Source: Sympetrum striolatum
Lineage: Eukaryota; Arthropoda; Insecta; Odonata; Libellulidae
NCBI GenBank assembly: GCA_947579665.1
Contig: OX388345.1
Location: 58,581,454-58,645,453 of the forward strand
DNA: 64,000 nucleotides
Direction: 5' to 3'
The notes under the pieces were generated by a model that had not been told where the DNA came from, searched no databases, and saw only the letters and a list, made by a program, of their open reading frames with translations. The position numbers and the translations under genes were made by a program. Shown here in pieces: positions 1 through 13,889 of the stretch (position 1 is the first letter of the stretch; each line of letters starts with the position of its first letter).

Positions 1-480
1 CCCTTCCCTTCCCTAATTCTTCTCCATCCCTCCAGTCACCCATCCCACTCCTCACCCTACCTCTATTCTACCTTGAAACTATCCCCAACCCTTCACTAAT
101 CCTTTCCTACCCTGACCCTACCTCAACTCTACCCCTTTCCTACCTTTTCCCTACCCTTTCCTACCTTACCCTGCATCAAGGCCCTCTCCCTCTTTGGCTT
201 CCCCTGGACGCCCTCTCCCCCGATGCCCCCCACTGAGGCCCTCCCCTTGATGTATTACTACCAATGTTATCTCCCAGGGCGACCTCCTCAGATGCCATCC
301 CCACAGACCCTGTCTACCGGGACGCCCCCTCATCTACTTTGTCTCCCCGAAATACCTCCCCCTAGAAAGTCTAATGACTTGTGCTTTATTTATTTATGCT
401 GGCGGCAGGTGAGCCCTACTGGGCACCTCCTCCTTACCCCAGAGATCCCTTTTTTGTTTGCAGGTATTTACAAGTAGAAT
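1..480. repeat. C/T-rich low-complexity stretch
   Basis: The + strand is almost pure pyrimidine for about 180 bases, with recurring short words such as CCCTACC, CCTACC and TTCCC, and stays C-rich to about 460. It then changes abruptly to AT-rich DNA. An 84-codon open frame crosses it (223-477) but its composition (Pro, Leu, Ser, Thr) is what low-complexity C-rich DNA gives. The words resemble a degenerate telomere-like or minisatellite tract, but there is no regular period. I see no gene. Confidence 0.5.
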
Positions 481-514
481 TACAAAATAAATAACTAAAG
501 AATTTTGTACAATT

Positions 515-1092
515 GTTAAAAATGGATTCGTGAGATATAAAAATGCATACTCTATAAAATATGCATAGACAAATCAATAAAAAATATTATCTTTGCAGAT
601 AGAATAAACACTGAATACATAGATGAAAACATAAGAATTAATGAAACAGTTGTAAGACATGCATCACCACGAGTCACATCGAAGATTAAAAGTTCAAATA
701 GTATAAATTGATAAAAGTTAAAGGAATTGTTCAGTAGATGAGTCAAAAAACAGTTAAGAAAAAAATAGCATAATTGGGATGTTCACTTCAAGGATTATCT
801 TCCCTTTGCTTCACAAAACATATTTTAATATTATCAATAATAAGATTTGTGAGATAGAAAGTATTACTTGCTATATAAAGTATAAAAAGATAAATAAATA
901 AATATAATCTTTGCAGATAGATGATCACTGATTAGACAGATAAAAACATAAAAATTCAATAAATAGTTGTTAAACGTACATCACAAGGTGCATTCACTAA
1001 ATTGTTCAATATATGGTTCAGTAAATAGTTAAGAATAAAATTACTTAATTGGGATGACCACTTCACTGAATAACTTCGATTCACTTTATTAG
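515..1092. repeat. Diverged two-copy direct duplication
   Basis: Two adjacent stretches (about 515-812 and 835-1092) share ordered blocks: GTGAGATA near the start, CTTTGCAGATAG (591 and 909), and TAATTGGGATG followed by CACTTCA (771 and 1046). The distance between matching blocks shifts from about 318 to 275, so indels have accumulated. No open frame is conserved between the copies. This is an old tandem duplication of unknown origin. Confidence 0.55.
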
Positions 1093-2455
1093 TTAGGTTT
1101 GGGAATTTTCCTGGGAGCACGTCCTTATGTACAAAGTTGCTATAATCCTTTTCCTACTCAAGGAAGTGTTTATTCTATTCTATCCCGTCTAAAATTCATC
1201 CAGTCCTAATCCTTCGATGTAGTCACCCTACGCCGTCCCCCGATGCAGTCCTTCGAGAAAAATAACATGGGTATTATTCACCAAAAACATATCTTAGTCA
1301 ATGTAACACATTCACATTAATTTCAGTACTTAAATCCTGTTTTGCATAAATGTAGTCTTCGCAAAACACAACTGTGTCTAATAAGGCAATATTATTATTA
1401 CACTCATAAAGTAAATTCTGAGTGCATCTTAAATTAGAATTGTTTTGCTATTATATTTTGACTACTATATAAAGAAGAATCTTTACTAAACACTCTAAAT
1501 AATGGTGCAAGTAATGAACCAAATTAAGGAAATTATATTTTTAAATATAAACATATAATTAATAAGCGTGTTATAGTGTGACAACTAAGAGATACAGGTA
1601 TTTCCGGTGGAAGATTATGATGTTAACATGCATGGAAGAAAACCAACGCAGATTTTTATACTTTATATTTATATTTTATAATTAATTTGTTTTTCTAACA
1701 TTCCGTGAAAACAAAGTTAAGCAGCATTGGTTTCATTTTGTCCGTTGAGCAGTCTGCTAATTATAAATTAATACTGCAATTTAAAATATAAGTAACTTCT
1801 CTTCAATAAAATTACGTAATTATCTTGAAGGCTGTACCTTTGCAATAAGGTCAAAAGGACTCCAAGAATAGAAATTAATTGAAAATAAATCTATTTAACT
1901 TCATTTTATTGCCGCAAAACAATGATTCCGACCTTAGCTGAACGTTTTCCAAGTAAGCTTCATAAAATTAGTGAAAAATCTAGTATCTTATGTAATTTAC
2001 TCTGCTTTCAAAGAAAAAAAAACAAAATTTGAACAAAAAAAGTAACTGTTACAGCAGATGGAATCTGATGAATATATCTACAAATACCTAAAGTTAGGTT
2101 ATTTTTATGATGCATGGTTATCGTTATTGCGGATGTCCTACGCTCCAGTCATTGAAACCGCATTAAAGGCATTTTAACGACTTAAATGCCCTTCATCGTT
2201 ATAGTTCATCAAGATGTTTAGAATAGATATCAATTATGGTTGCAAGCGTAAAATGTCATGCTGTCCAAAGCTGAGTTAACAGAAAGAAACTCGATCCATC
2301 TTAAGTGAACGGTCATTACTCGTTAGTTAGTTAAAGCTAAAACGGATGGAATGGAAGGGAGAACACACTGAACATCCCCTCTCATCACGCCGACATTGAG
2401 CCCAGGTTTAATATCATTAGATCAAAAAAAGGAAATATAATTAGATTTCATTACT
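1093..2455. other. AT-rich stretch, no feature seen
   Basis: No open frame of note, no clear splice-flanked exon, no repeat that I could match elsewhere in the window. Confidence 0.4.
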
Positions 2456-4095
2456 ACTTTTGAATAAAAATAATATACCAGTAAGTTTAACACAAATTTT
2501 AAAATGAAATCGCTACCTCGATTCTATGTTACTATATAAAGTATTTAAGAACTTTTGATTCCATTCATATTCATTTGATTAACGAAGAATACGTGATGTT
2601 GGCATTCTTCCTCAGTTTCTCCGTGCTCCACCTCTTGCTTTTAAAGGTAAAAACTGGTCCCGAGAATCTTTCTGAATAAAAATAATGTACCAGTAAGTTC
2701 AACACAAATTTTAAAATAAAATTGCTAACTCGATTCTTATATACTTGATAATAAGTATTTAAGAACTTTAGATTCCATTTATACTCATTTAATTTGGTGG
2801 TCCATCCATGTTTCTGGCATTTTCCTTAGTTTTTCCTTTCTCCTCCTCTTGATTTTCAAGGTAGTAAATGGTCCCGAGAATCTTTCTGAAGAATAAAATA
2901 ATAAACCAGTAGGTTCAACATGGATTTAGAATTAAATTGCTAACTCGATTAAAAAATACTTTCATTCAATCTTACCCGATAAAATGTATTAAAAAACTTT
3001 AAACTCTATTTATACTTCTTTAATTTGTTGATTCATCTGTGGTACGTGCATTTATCCTTAGTTTCTCCATAATTCTCCTCTTGGTTTTAAAGATGAAATA
3101 TTTCCCGAGTATCTTTCTGAAGAAAAAAATAATAAACCAGTAAGTTCAACATAGATTTGATATTAATATTGCTAACTCGATAAAAAAGTTATTTGATTCT
3201 ATCTTACTCGATAAAAAGTAATAAGAAACTTTAGATTCCATTATACTCATTTAATTCGGTGATCCATCCGTTGTATAGGCATTGTTTCTCTGTTTCTCCG
3301 TGCTCCTCCTCTTGCTTTTAAATGTAGGAAAAGGTCCGAAAATTTTTCTAAAGATAGAATTATAAAAACCAGTACATTGAACATAGATTTAAGATTAAAA
3401 TTGCTATCATGATCTTGATCAAATGATACTTTGATTCTATCTTACTCGATAAAATGTATATAAAAATTTAGATTCCATTTATACTCATTTTATTTGGTGA
3501 TCCATCTGTGGTACTGGCGTTCTTCCTCAGTTTCTCCGTGCTCCTTTTCTTTCCTCCAAAGGTAGAAATAGTTCCCTAGAACCTTTTTAAGGAAAATATA
3601 ATTAACCAGTAAGTAGAACATAGATTTGAGAATATGATTTATAACTCAATCAAAAAATACTTGTTTTCTATCTTACTCAATGAAAAGTATTAATAAACTT
3701 TAGATTCTATTTATACTCATGTAATGTGGCGATCCTTCCGAGGTCCTTGCATCCTCTTCGTTTTATAGGTGTTCCTCCTCTTTATTTTAAAGGTAGAAAA
3801 AGGTTCCAAGAATCTTTTCGAAGAAAAGAAAATAAACCTGTTGGTACAAAAGAGTTTTAAAAATATCAATTCCATGCCAATCAGAATATGCCCGCTTTCT
3901 TTCGTATTTGATAATAAATTGTAAAAACGTTGAGTTTTAATACTCACTTTTTTGGTGATCCATCTGTGGACCTTGTATCGTTCCTCAGCATCTTCGCGCT
4001 CTTACTCTTGCATTTCAAGGTTAAGGTTAATTACGGTTCCATCAATATTTCTAAAAAAAAGAACCAATTACTACAACATAGATTTGAGAATAAAA
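2456..4095. repeat. Eight-copy diverged tandem array, unit about 212-236 bp
   Basis: The block ACCAGTAAGTTCAACA and variants recurs near 2478, 2690, 2906, 3137, 3370, 3606, 3836 and 4063, giving spacings of about 212, 216, 231, 233, 236, 230 and 227. Each unit also has, in order, GCTAACTCGAT-like, ATTCCATTTATACTCATTTAAT-like, TTTCTCCGTGCTCCTCCTCT-like and GGTCCCGAGAATCTTTCTGA-like blocks. The copies differ by many substitutions and small indels, least in the first three, most at the right end. No frame is open through a unit, so this is an old tandem satellite or minisatellite rather than repeated coding exons. Confidence 0.8.
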
Positions 4096-7000
4096 TTTCC
4101 AACTAATTTAATAAGTGTATGACCATCTGGCCTTCCTTTTTGAACTAAGACATCTCTTCTTTATCCTTTTTGATAATTGTGTGATTTTTGATTTATTAAT
4201 TTCATTGTTGACTGGTTCTTTCTATTCATTACACTTTCCCATCATCGGTACATTATATTCTATTTAATTCATTAAATACATAAAAAAAGACAGTCAAACA
4301 TACATATAAATTATTATATTCATTTTTAAAGCTATCTATCGAATGATCTGGCTACATAATCCAGGTTACCACAAATGCTACAGTGTTATTAACTTTGGCC
4401 CAGCACCCACCTCATCTTTTGTGAAAGATTTGGTCTATTTCTTTTTACCGTTTCTATAAACTATACACCGGTTTTTATGCAGCTCATCAGATAATCCTAT
4501 CTCTTAGAGTTCTCCCCAATTAAATAATTCCCATGTAAAAATATCCTCAAATTCTTCACTAAATGAAGTTAGTGGTACAGCTACTTTTAGCTTTAAAAGG
4601 AACGAAGAATTCCATAAAGAAAACTATTTAAATATGCTGTGGAGTAAGTTCTCTAATAAACAAAGCATATAAAAATATTCACAAAACTACTATATAAATT
4701 TTATTTGAAGATAAGAAATTTTGTAATTTGATTATCACAAGATTATGATAATGCTTTTGTAAAGATGGCTAAGACTAGAAAAAATTTGAGTTTATTGAAA
4801 AAGTGAATGTATCTCCCAGAAAATTTGAATTATAAATGTTATTTATAAAAAGATAACTAACGAAGTAAAATTTAACAGTGTTTTACCAGTCGAGTATTTA
4901 ACTTAATGGCGATTACGAATATTTATACGAAACAACGACACATGAATTAATGCTTTGAAATACACTATAGTCATCGTTTTAAGTGTTATGTTATCAGCAA
5001 GTTACAAATTTTCTTTATAAAAGTATAAACTGCGTATTCCGAGGTAAGGGAGTCTAAACTGGAAGTATAGACCACGAAGGCAATTGGTGGCAACTATACC
5101 ACACATGATTCAAATATATAAGGGATCATTTTCTACATCAAGTAAGTATTGTAGAGTACAAAAGTCATAGAACGAAAGCCTAGAAGAAAGATAAAATGAT
5201 ATTGAAAATCATAATTATTGTAGTAGTTTCTACAGATAACTTCATAACAGTCTAAAAAGAACCATTCAGTGATTTTATGTTATGATCTCGTAGCTCTCGA
5301 GATAGAGGTTTAAAAGACCATTAGTATATTTCGCGATATTTTTGCTGGCAACAAAGTTAACTCAGAACTTGGAACACTAAAGAATGACTATTATGTCCTG
5401 CTTGCCTAAATCTATCTATCTATCACTATGCGAGGATACTTGATTCAATTTAAAAAAATGGAAGAGTTTATTTTAAATGAATTCTCTCGAATTTTGATTT
5501 ATATTTCGTACAGATAACAGCGACGTTTATCATCTGTATAAAAGCATAACTGGAATTGCTGGAGGAAGAATTAAGTATTCTAACATAAATTGTTAAGTTT
5601 AATTATTTTTTGTAATGAAAGGTTTATAATAAACGAAAACTCTAAGAAGACCAAACACGACTGCTAAAAGAAAGATTATAAAAAATCAGTAATTGTAAAT
5701 TCAAGATTAGATAATATAGAAATTTTGATCACTGCAAGAATGCCATTATAGCTCATTAAATGAACTTCAAAATCCTACGGTACTTAATTTTCACTTGAAT
5801 TTTATCAGCTTTTGCTGAATTCTTAGCATATTGATATTGATAGGATAATTATATTCCGGTAGGAGATAGACGGATAGAGAGGTAAGACGGCATTTGAGTT
5901 TAATTGAGAGGAAGTGTTTCAAGTGATGTATTGTAGAAATACCTATACCTATTTAACTACTTATTTCTCTCAAACTTTAAAATATCATTCAACGGTAGAT
6001 CAACTTTTATAAACATAAACTCAATGCCATTTTTCTATTTATGCTACGCCATTCAATAAAATTTGAAAATATGTTTTCGAAATCATAATTAAAATATAAT
6101 TAAACGCGTTTAATTATTTAAAAATACGGTGAAAAATAATGAGTCCCTATCCATAATATTTACTTAAAGTTATTTCAATATTTTATGAAAGTGAAAGAAT
6201 ACTATTCAATAACTAGCACTGCGTTAATATTATTTTACTATTCAAATTTTCTACCATGATAAGAGCAGAATTGGGTATTGCTCTTGAAGCCTACCCTCCA
6301 CTACTTTCAAAGTCCTTTAACAGATGTTATCCGTGACCTCCAAATATCTCTCAACGAAAACGAGTCTAGGTGGAAGGAAAAGTGAATTTCAATGTCAAAA
6401 GGTAAATATTTTGAAACACAGCAAATTCTGAAGGGACGAAAGGAAAAGTATTTTTTAACGACGGGAGAAAGTGAAAAAATATGAATAGCTTTAAACGGCG
6501 GATGATATCCTACGAGAAAAATATCTCGATCATTAAAAATATTACGGATTGGATGGTAAAATATCTACGTATTAAGTTATTTACCCGGATTTGATAGAAA
6601 ATAATTTCATTATGATGCTCAAGGATGGTACTTTTGTTCATTTTAAAATTTAGATGCATGTACAATACATAAGTGAAGATCTGAACGTCGATGAAACGCC
6701 TACATCGAAACAAGGGTACTTGCATCGAAAATTACGAACTTAAAAATTAATTACTTCGAATTTTAGCTCCCCTTAACATTTCATTATACAGCAAAACAAT
6801 ACTTCAGTCACTTAAATGATCATTTGTTTCGGTATCCAAAAGTTTTTGCCGTAAGTTATATATGTCAGGATATATATTTCAAAATGAACTTCAGTGTGAC
6901 ATCAATTAGCGTTCGAAATGATAACAGGATTCTTATCCGTTATGAATGATTGAAGAGTCCTAATTTCGAATTATAATTAGTATATTAAATTCTATTTTCA

Positions 7001-10000
7001 AATAAAATTCATGAACAAATCCATTGGGAAGGAAGCACTGCTACATCCTATTACTAAAGAGCTATTAATTATGTGCAATTTCTTTTCAATAAATTAAACA
7101 ATAACCATGAGAAAAGTTTTCAAATCGTTGGTCCAAGCAGTCATCGGCAGTCGTAAAATATTTCGTCTTTTAGGAGAGCCCGAATTCCCTTTAGAATTTA
7201 CGTTATATTCTCCTCTGGATTGAGAGAATAATTTTGGAAATTGATAGATTATCTAATCTTTACTTTAGGATCACATATCATATGAGATACTTAATAATTA
7301 ACAATCTACATGGGAAAACCTCTTACCAGCTAAGTGCTGGTAAAATTTTTCGCACGAAAATTGTTTCTACTAGAACGATTTTAAAGTATTGAAATAACTT
7401 CTACCAGTTACTTTTCTCCAAAATTAGTATTTATATCACTTTTAATTGGGTCTAGCTAAACATCGTTCCGTTTGGTGAGATTAAATATTCAAAAATTAAG
7501 AAATTCAATCAGCTCTTATTAATGAAACGCCTACACATTTCCCTCGTACAAAATCTTTCATATTAATTCAAATAATAAGGATATCGAAAGGCTTTAGAGG
7601 CCTTGATATTTAGAGGCCCTCCTCAGTAACTGCAACTGTTAGATATCTCCGCCAACGACTCGGTATGAACCGATTTCTTACATGGAGGAATTTATTTATT
7701 TAGATAAAGTTAAATTATGTATACCACTTAGTACCTGCCCCAATTTATTACTGCGAGATCGATCGTGATATTAAACGTAAAAACGAAAAATTGATTCATA
7801 ATTTTAAGTTTCCGTCAATTGAAAAACCTTCGTGCGTGACTTCCTCAAAGTATGTACTTATGATTGATTTCGCAGCATTTTCTACGTTTTAATTCTGAAA
7901 ACAGGGTAACAGGGAGTAACTCAATTTGATCCTCCTACTGAAGAACTAGTATGTACGTATAAAATATTGAATATCAAACTATAATGTACTTACGTAAGCA
8001 GAACATCTTATTTCACTCAAAGCATCCTCATCTCAGCGATGATCTTCGTCTTTATCACACTCCTGGGAGCTTCTTCATCTGTAAATGTAGAAAAATCTAG
8101 TGAAAAATTCATCCTTTTACTTGCATACAATTAATGCTAATAAACCTTAACGTTTGCGTGAGTTCCTCAAATATATTCGGATCGAATGCACGTATATACT
8201 TATGAGTTAATAATATGAATGAAATATATTATTAATTATTTCTTGAGAGCGACTCAGGGTTTTCTAAGAAAAATGATTAACAAAAAAGGATAAAATAAAG
8301 TTGTTGTTACGGAAGATTTGCATTCATCACTGATTGAGTTGCTCTTTCAAATATATCTCAGACCAACTTCGAATATCAACGCCTATTTCAATAGTCGTTC
8401 AAACTTCAAATTCGTTGAACTTCAAGTACATCATCATCCTGAAACAATATAACTAAAGAGATATTAAGTCATCCATTACTATACCAGTTCACCACAAACA
8501 TTAGTTTACTAAATCAATGGACCGTAAGTGCTTCCGAAATTTGAAAAATTTATAAATAATATATAATCCGAGGAAACAAACAAAAGAGTGTTATTCAGGA
8601 AACGAATGTTTAGAGTTAATTATTAAAGGTAAAGCGAGCAAAAAGATTCTTCACTGAGTATTCATTCTCATCACATTTAATTGTTAGACGGTTATTAGAA
8701 TTAATCTAAAAGGTGATTTATATTTATATATTATGTGTATTTATAGCATATATTTAAAGTATATACCAAATTCACATGCCACTACACCACCGCTAAATTG
8801 TAACCGTCGACCAAGACAAAGTTAAAAAATATTCTTCTATTCAATAATGCTAATATTGTGTTAATCCTTCATAGAGGAAGCGAAAACTAATAGTTTTCAA
8901 ATATCGGGTGTCATAAAATAAACCATATACATATTCAAATCAAGCCCGCTTCACCAACTTAAAAGTTTAATGGCAAATTCCATTGCCTGACTCAACTACG
9001 AAAAACCTGCTGAATTTAATAACGGTCCGTATTTGCAGCTGGGTTACGAACCACTATTCGCGAATTACTGTATTAATTTACAATACCACGCATCGCAGTC
9101 ACTCATCCCGGAGATCCATCAAGACCTAACTTATTTAATAATCTGTAAGGAATTTATCTCGTATAAATTGATTGGAAATTTATCAAATTGTTCGTCAATA
9201 CATATTGTAATTCGTTAAGTTTACTATCCTTCAACTGAAAATCAATCACGAATGAAAGAACTTTCCTAACAGATCGTAAATTCAAATCTAACGATTCGTT
9301 GGTAGGTTGCAGAGAACAACCATACCAAATAAAAGTAAATATAATCATCGGCTGAAAGGAAATTAGTTCTCCGGCTTTTTGTCCTTAATGACTATGATAT
9401 CATAAAATTATGAGCATTCAGAACGAGGCCATTAGTAGTAACTCACAATTAAATAAGGTAAAACTCTAACGCTAAGTTAGAAATATTGGCCGACGATTCG
9501 CATAAATATTAAATTATTTTCAATTAATTCAAAATAATTAATGCATTCTCTGAGATATTTGACTTCGGAACACGTACTTAAAAACACAACGGTCATTTGG
9601 TTCATTGCGGATTCCATCACAGATATATGCAAAATTCCAACGCAATAAAAGAACCTAAATTGAAATTTCAAATATATAGAGTGAGTTTCCGTAACTGCTC
9701 TACTAAGCGGGCTATAGGATATAAGATTATAAGACTAGCGCTGTATATGATTAAGTAGTTCACAATTGGAACTCTTTCAACGATTCAAGAAAGAAGTTCT
9801 TTCTCTTATTATAATTACCGATTATCTTCGTTTCCTAATGCATCCTTTCATTAAGAAGGAGGAACGGGCGCACGAAAAAGAGCTTATGCAAGTTACAGAT
9901 TATAAATAGGAAATTACCAAGTTACATTAATGTGATGTATCTCGTGAAAGCGTTATTTCTTAAAATAAATTTAAAATATTCTAGATTGATTAAGCTAGAG

Positions 10001-10150
10001 TAATTAATTCTATTCAAGCTAATAAATGATAATAGCCTCGGATGGCTGTAGCGGAGCTCTGAGTGATTGGAGAAGTTAAATTGTTAATCGTTTTGGGAAA
10101 ATGCAGTAACTGGAAGCTACGGAACGTTAATTGAAATTGAGATCCGAAAA
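4096..10150. other. Long AT-rich stretch, no gene recognised
   Basis: Only short open frames (61-71 codons) occur, with skewed, AT-driven composition and no splice context or family resemblance. I saw no terminal inverted repeats, SINE heads or reverse transcriptase motifs. It may be intergenic or intronic. Confidence 0.4.
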
Positions 10151-10429
10151 ATTAATGCTTTTTTTTACATCAAACCAAGTGGAGGATAAGATTCGGTTAA
10201 AAGGAAAATGATATTTCGATAACAAAATGTCAATGTTTCACGCAAATTGTACGAAATTTCTAATAACGTAATGAACTGCATTTTCGAAAAACGATATTTC
10301 CTTAAATTAAATAAATCGAAAATATTGAGTATAATTGAAACTCCTGTGAGTAAAACCGTTCCACTTACCAAATCTGAAGACTCCCGGATGCTTACAGCAG
10401 AGATCGAGTGTATCCGGAACCACTTTTTC

Positions 10430-10700
10430 TAAAAATTTAAATTTTAACGGTTTTGTTTAAAACTTCTGCAGCAAGTCCTTCCTCGACGAATTTTCGGCAG
10501 AAACTGAGTAACGGTCACCTTTGCTTTCGTTAGAAACAAAGTGAATGATTCTGATTGGCTGACGACTGGTTGTTTGAATTTCTATTAATTATCAACCAAT
10601 GAAAACCACTGATTGGAAATAAATAACCAAATTTTATTGAAAAAATAATATTTGAAATTATTTCTCATTAATAAATATTTAAATATTAAATTAAAATTTA
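10430..10700 (+). repeat. Left arm of a diverged inverted pair
   Basis: This stretch resembles the reverse complement of about 13,890-14,165. Matching blocks in order are TTTTAACGG, CCTCGACGAA, ACAAAGTGA/TAAAGTGAT, TTCTGATTGGCT, GTTTGAATTTC and a CCAATGAAAACCAC-like block. I judge identity at roughly 70-75% in the best part by eye. The arms enclose about 3.2 kb that includes an unrecognised ORF at 12,437. They could be old long terminal inverted repeats or two copies of one dispersed repeat. Confidence 0.4.
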
Positions 10701-12436
10701 TATTCAAGACTATGTACCGTTGTAAACAAATGAGTTAAATATCATGTTGACACTATCCGATTACAAACGATAGTTCGAGATCGAAGTAGTTAGAAGAGTA
10801 CAACATTCTGTTACTTTTTTCGAAAAGCTGCGAAAAAACAACAAAATGAATGAAAATTACAAAATATTATTAAATTAAAATATGTAAATTATTTTCCGCT
10901 GCCCATCATGCTAATAGCTAAAATATTAAAAAGGGTAAATAGGTTTCATCGTATGTCTATAATATCTCTGGTATACATCTCGAATCCTAAATCATAATTC
11001 TTGCGGGACAACAAAAATCATGCTTGTATATAATAGCCTTGCCTTTAGATAACAGAGTAAACTCATACAACACTAACTTAATTCCTGATTAACCGTTTTA
11101 TCACAATATGAAATAGTATCGCTACTTAAAGGCAATGCATTTCTAATGAGATATTATCCTAATTATTATTAAAATTAATGATGAGCTTAGAGTGGTACAA
11201 GCTGAATAATATATAATAATTTAATTACATAAAAATCAATTCCTGAGTATTTACTTCATAAAAATAGGCCGTTCAGTTATCGACTCTTTCTTAAATATTA
11301 CTATCTTTCCTTCTTACTCAAGCATTAAGGCGGTTATTACAGATAATCGATTTAGGATAAAAGTATAAAGCGATCTAACTGAATACGGACGAATTAAAAT
11401 GGACTTGATATAAGCCAACGAGCATTACGCGTGGAGATACAGCCTTCGGAAAGCAGTGACCAACGAATGCAAATGTAACTTGCGAAAGACAACTTAATGG
11501 AAAGAATTGGAGCCGAAATGCACAACCAATAATTAGCCCACAAATTCTATGTACTACAAAGTTCATTGAGCAATTTGAAAGAGCAAAATTTAGTAGAGTA
11601 ATTATTTTATCATAAAAAATTTATATTTTAGTATATATACCTTGATATCCATACTCTAAGTTCACAAAATAAGGTGGTGTTCACTAGGAATTATTCATTC
11701 CTTCGAAGGAACTTACATCATCGTTCGTGATTTCGTTAACACGATGGCTTGACTTATATTCCATCAAATTTCATCGTTATACGGTTGGCTTGCATTTTCA
11801 TTAAGCAATCGAAAAATGATTATTTAGAATATTAAATTATATTCCATGAAACTATGTATTACATTTACTCCGAATGTCAATGAATTGCTGCATTTTGATA
11901 CGGGCTTTCCTTTCATTAAATTTTAATGGGAAAAACATACCTCGTTGAAGAGCTCCTTGTTCTTCTTCCATTACTAAAGTCTAAGAACTGAAATTAGAAA
12001 TGCGCTGAGGAAGAAATGACCTCTTCTCATCAGAGGTTCTAATATTGCACCACTCTAAAGCGTGGGACTCATAATATCATAGAAGCACCGATTTCCCACT
12101 GCATATTCACTTTATAAAAGATATCATTAGAAATTAGAGAGGCCAAAAACTTCTATTTCACGAACATCATGGCTGATATGCACTTTGACATTACTCTTAT
12201 CACCACAAAAACCTATATCAGAAAACACCACAGTCACTTTTACAAAATAAATATGTAAGATTCGAAAATTATAACGATTTTTCCCTTTTCTCCAGCAGCC
12301 CACAGATTATTTCTATTGGTATATATCTTCACATTAAAAACTATTTTAGAACAACATGAACAAGATATCCTCAGTATAGTTTCCGCCAAAAAAGAAAATC
12401 AAGTGACCCCTATGAGAAAAATCTAAAGCGTTTGCA
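10701..12436. other. AT-rich stretch between inverted arms, nothing seen
   Basis: No supported gene or repeat. A 63-codon minus-strand frame at 11,375-11,566 has no recognisable content. Confidence 0.35.
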
Positions 12437-12817
12437 TTGGCTTTCTCAGAACGAAATGACGTATGTAAATTCGTTTGTGACGAAAAACTGCGGCCTTCAT
12501 GCTGTACAATTAGGTTTTCTTCACATTACTCCAAGTCTCATTCTTTAAGAATCCCAGTTTTGGAATTTTCTGAGCTGTTTACGGGGCAAAGAATTTCGGA
12601 AAATCTAAGGGATTTGTTTGAGACGTCGAGTCTATTGGGCAAAGTGACCTTATTGTCCGCGAAGGTCACATTTTTCTCTCATATATACGAACTTCACTTC
12701 GCTTTAAAATACTGCAATGCTTTGAATATTCCTCATAGAGGTCGCTTGATTTTCTTGTACGGCGCGAACAATGCTAACGAGACTACCAGTGCATGTGGTT
12801 TCTTGAAAACGTTTTGA
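12437..12817 (+). CDS. Unrecognised 126-codon ORF with P-loop-like C-terminus
   Basis: I do not recognise this ORF. It is the longest frame in the surrounding 10 kb and is less AT-rich than its flanks. The start used is not necessarily ATG-based; the frame simply opens there. The N-terminal third has scattered Cys (CCTIRF), the middle is mixed, and near the end a hydrophobic strand followed by LYGANNANETTSA resembles a nucleotide-binding P-loop in spacing, but the glycine and lysine that normally define the loop (GKT/GKS) are replaced by Asn and Glu. If it derives from an ATPase or helicase it is inactive. It lies between the two arms of a diverged inverted repeat, so it could be the remnant of a mobile element's protein. 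It could equally be a chance frame. No splice sites or neighbours support expression. Confidence 0.25.
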   Translation: MAFSERNDVCKFVCDEKLRPSCCTIRFSSHYSKSHSLRIPVLEFSELFTGQRISENLRDLFETSSLLGKVTLLSAKVTFFSHIYELHFALKYCNALNIPHRGRLIFLYGANNANETTSACGFLKTF

Positions 12818-12819
12818 TG

Positions 12820-13889
12820 TCAGGATATTTTCCAAAGGAAATAATATTTGTCGGTGCAGAAAAATGTGAAAAATTTAATCGTGAGTAATTTTTTATTGGA
12901 TTTTTGTATATCTATGTTGCAAAGTTGATCTTTACGTTCACTTTTGGATATGTAAGTGATTGGTGCATTATAGTCACACATTCGTGAAACACAAGCTTTG
13001 GCCATTCTCATTTCTATTGATGTATTTCATAAAGTGATTAATCTGGTGTGAAATATGTGCGTCAATGATTATAAAAGTTCCTCGCTTAAGAATTGTGCAT
13101 GATTTCAACTTCTGGTGGTAAGAGGTCATTTTTTTCTAACGCATTTCTTAATTTCGTGCTATAACATTGGTAAATCAAGCCGAACTAGGTGCTCCTTAAC
13201 GAGGTGAGTATTTTCTCGTTGGATATTATGAGTTGAATGTATATTCTAGTTGATTGAAATGTAAAACAAAAGTACCGTGAATATCGAGAGAAGACGCTTG
13301 ATGGAATATAGAGTAGGACAAAATGGTTTAGAAAGAACGGACGATGAAGTAATTTCATTCGAACTCAAGGATAGTCTTTAGCTAGATCCTCACTATTTTG
13401 TGAACCACCTCGATGTCAAGGAATATTTCATTAGCCAGCACTTTTTGAATCATATTATGTTCTAATCAACTTCATCTTGCATTTTCGAATCATTCAATCA
13501 ATTCTAATGATTGTTGACAGAAGTTTCGTAAATTAATGAATCTACGGTACTGCTCCAAGTATTTCCATACAGCGTTCGTTCATGAGTTAATTAGTTTTCG
13601 TTTCGTAATGTCTTTCTGAAGGAAACGTCTTTCTGACTTCACTCTCAGCATTCGTTGACTTTCTGTTGTCTGTCCATATTTAGGAAATGGTACGACGGGA
13701 AACTGAAATTTTAAGCAAGAATTAGATAAAATTCTTCATCTTAGTTCTGTTCCGATTTTGTTAATGGGTTACTGTCTTCAGAAGAAAATATATTGTAATT
13801 TTCGAGTTTCTCAGCCATTCCTATTACTTTGAACCGACATGACGTCAGCAATTGAAACGTTTTACCAAAATGGGCTATTTAGATAAAGT
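12820..13889. other. Non-coding stretch, nothing seen
   Basis: Only a 63-codon minus-strand frame at 12,820-13,011 that opposes nothing recognisable; no repeats matched. Confidence 0.35.

Noticed and set aside
223..477. 84-codon frame in the C-rich start
   Set aside because: Composition is dictated by low-complexity DNA; no start context, splice site or domain.
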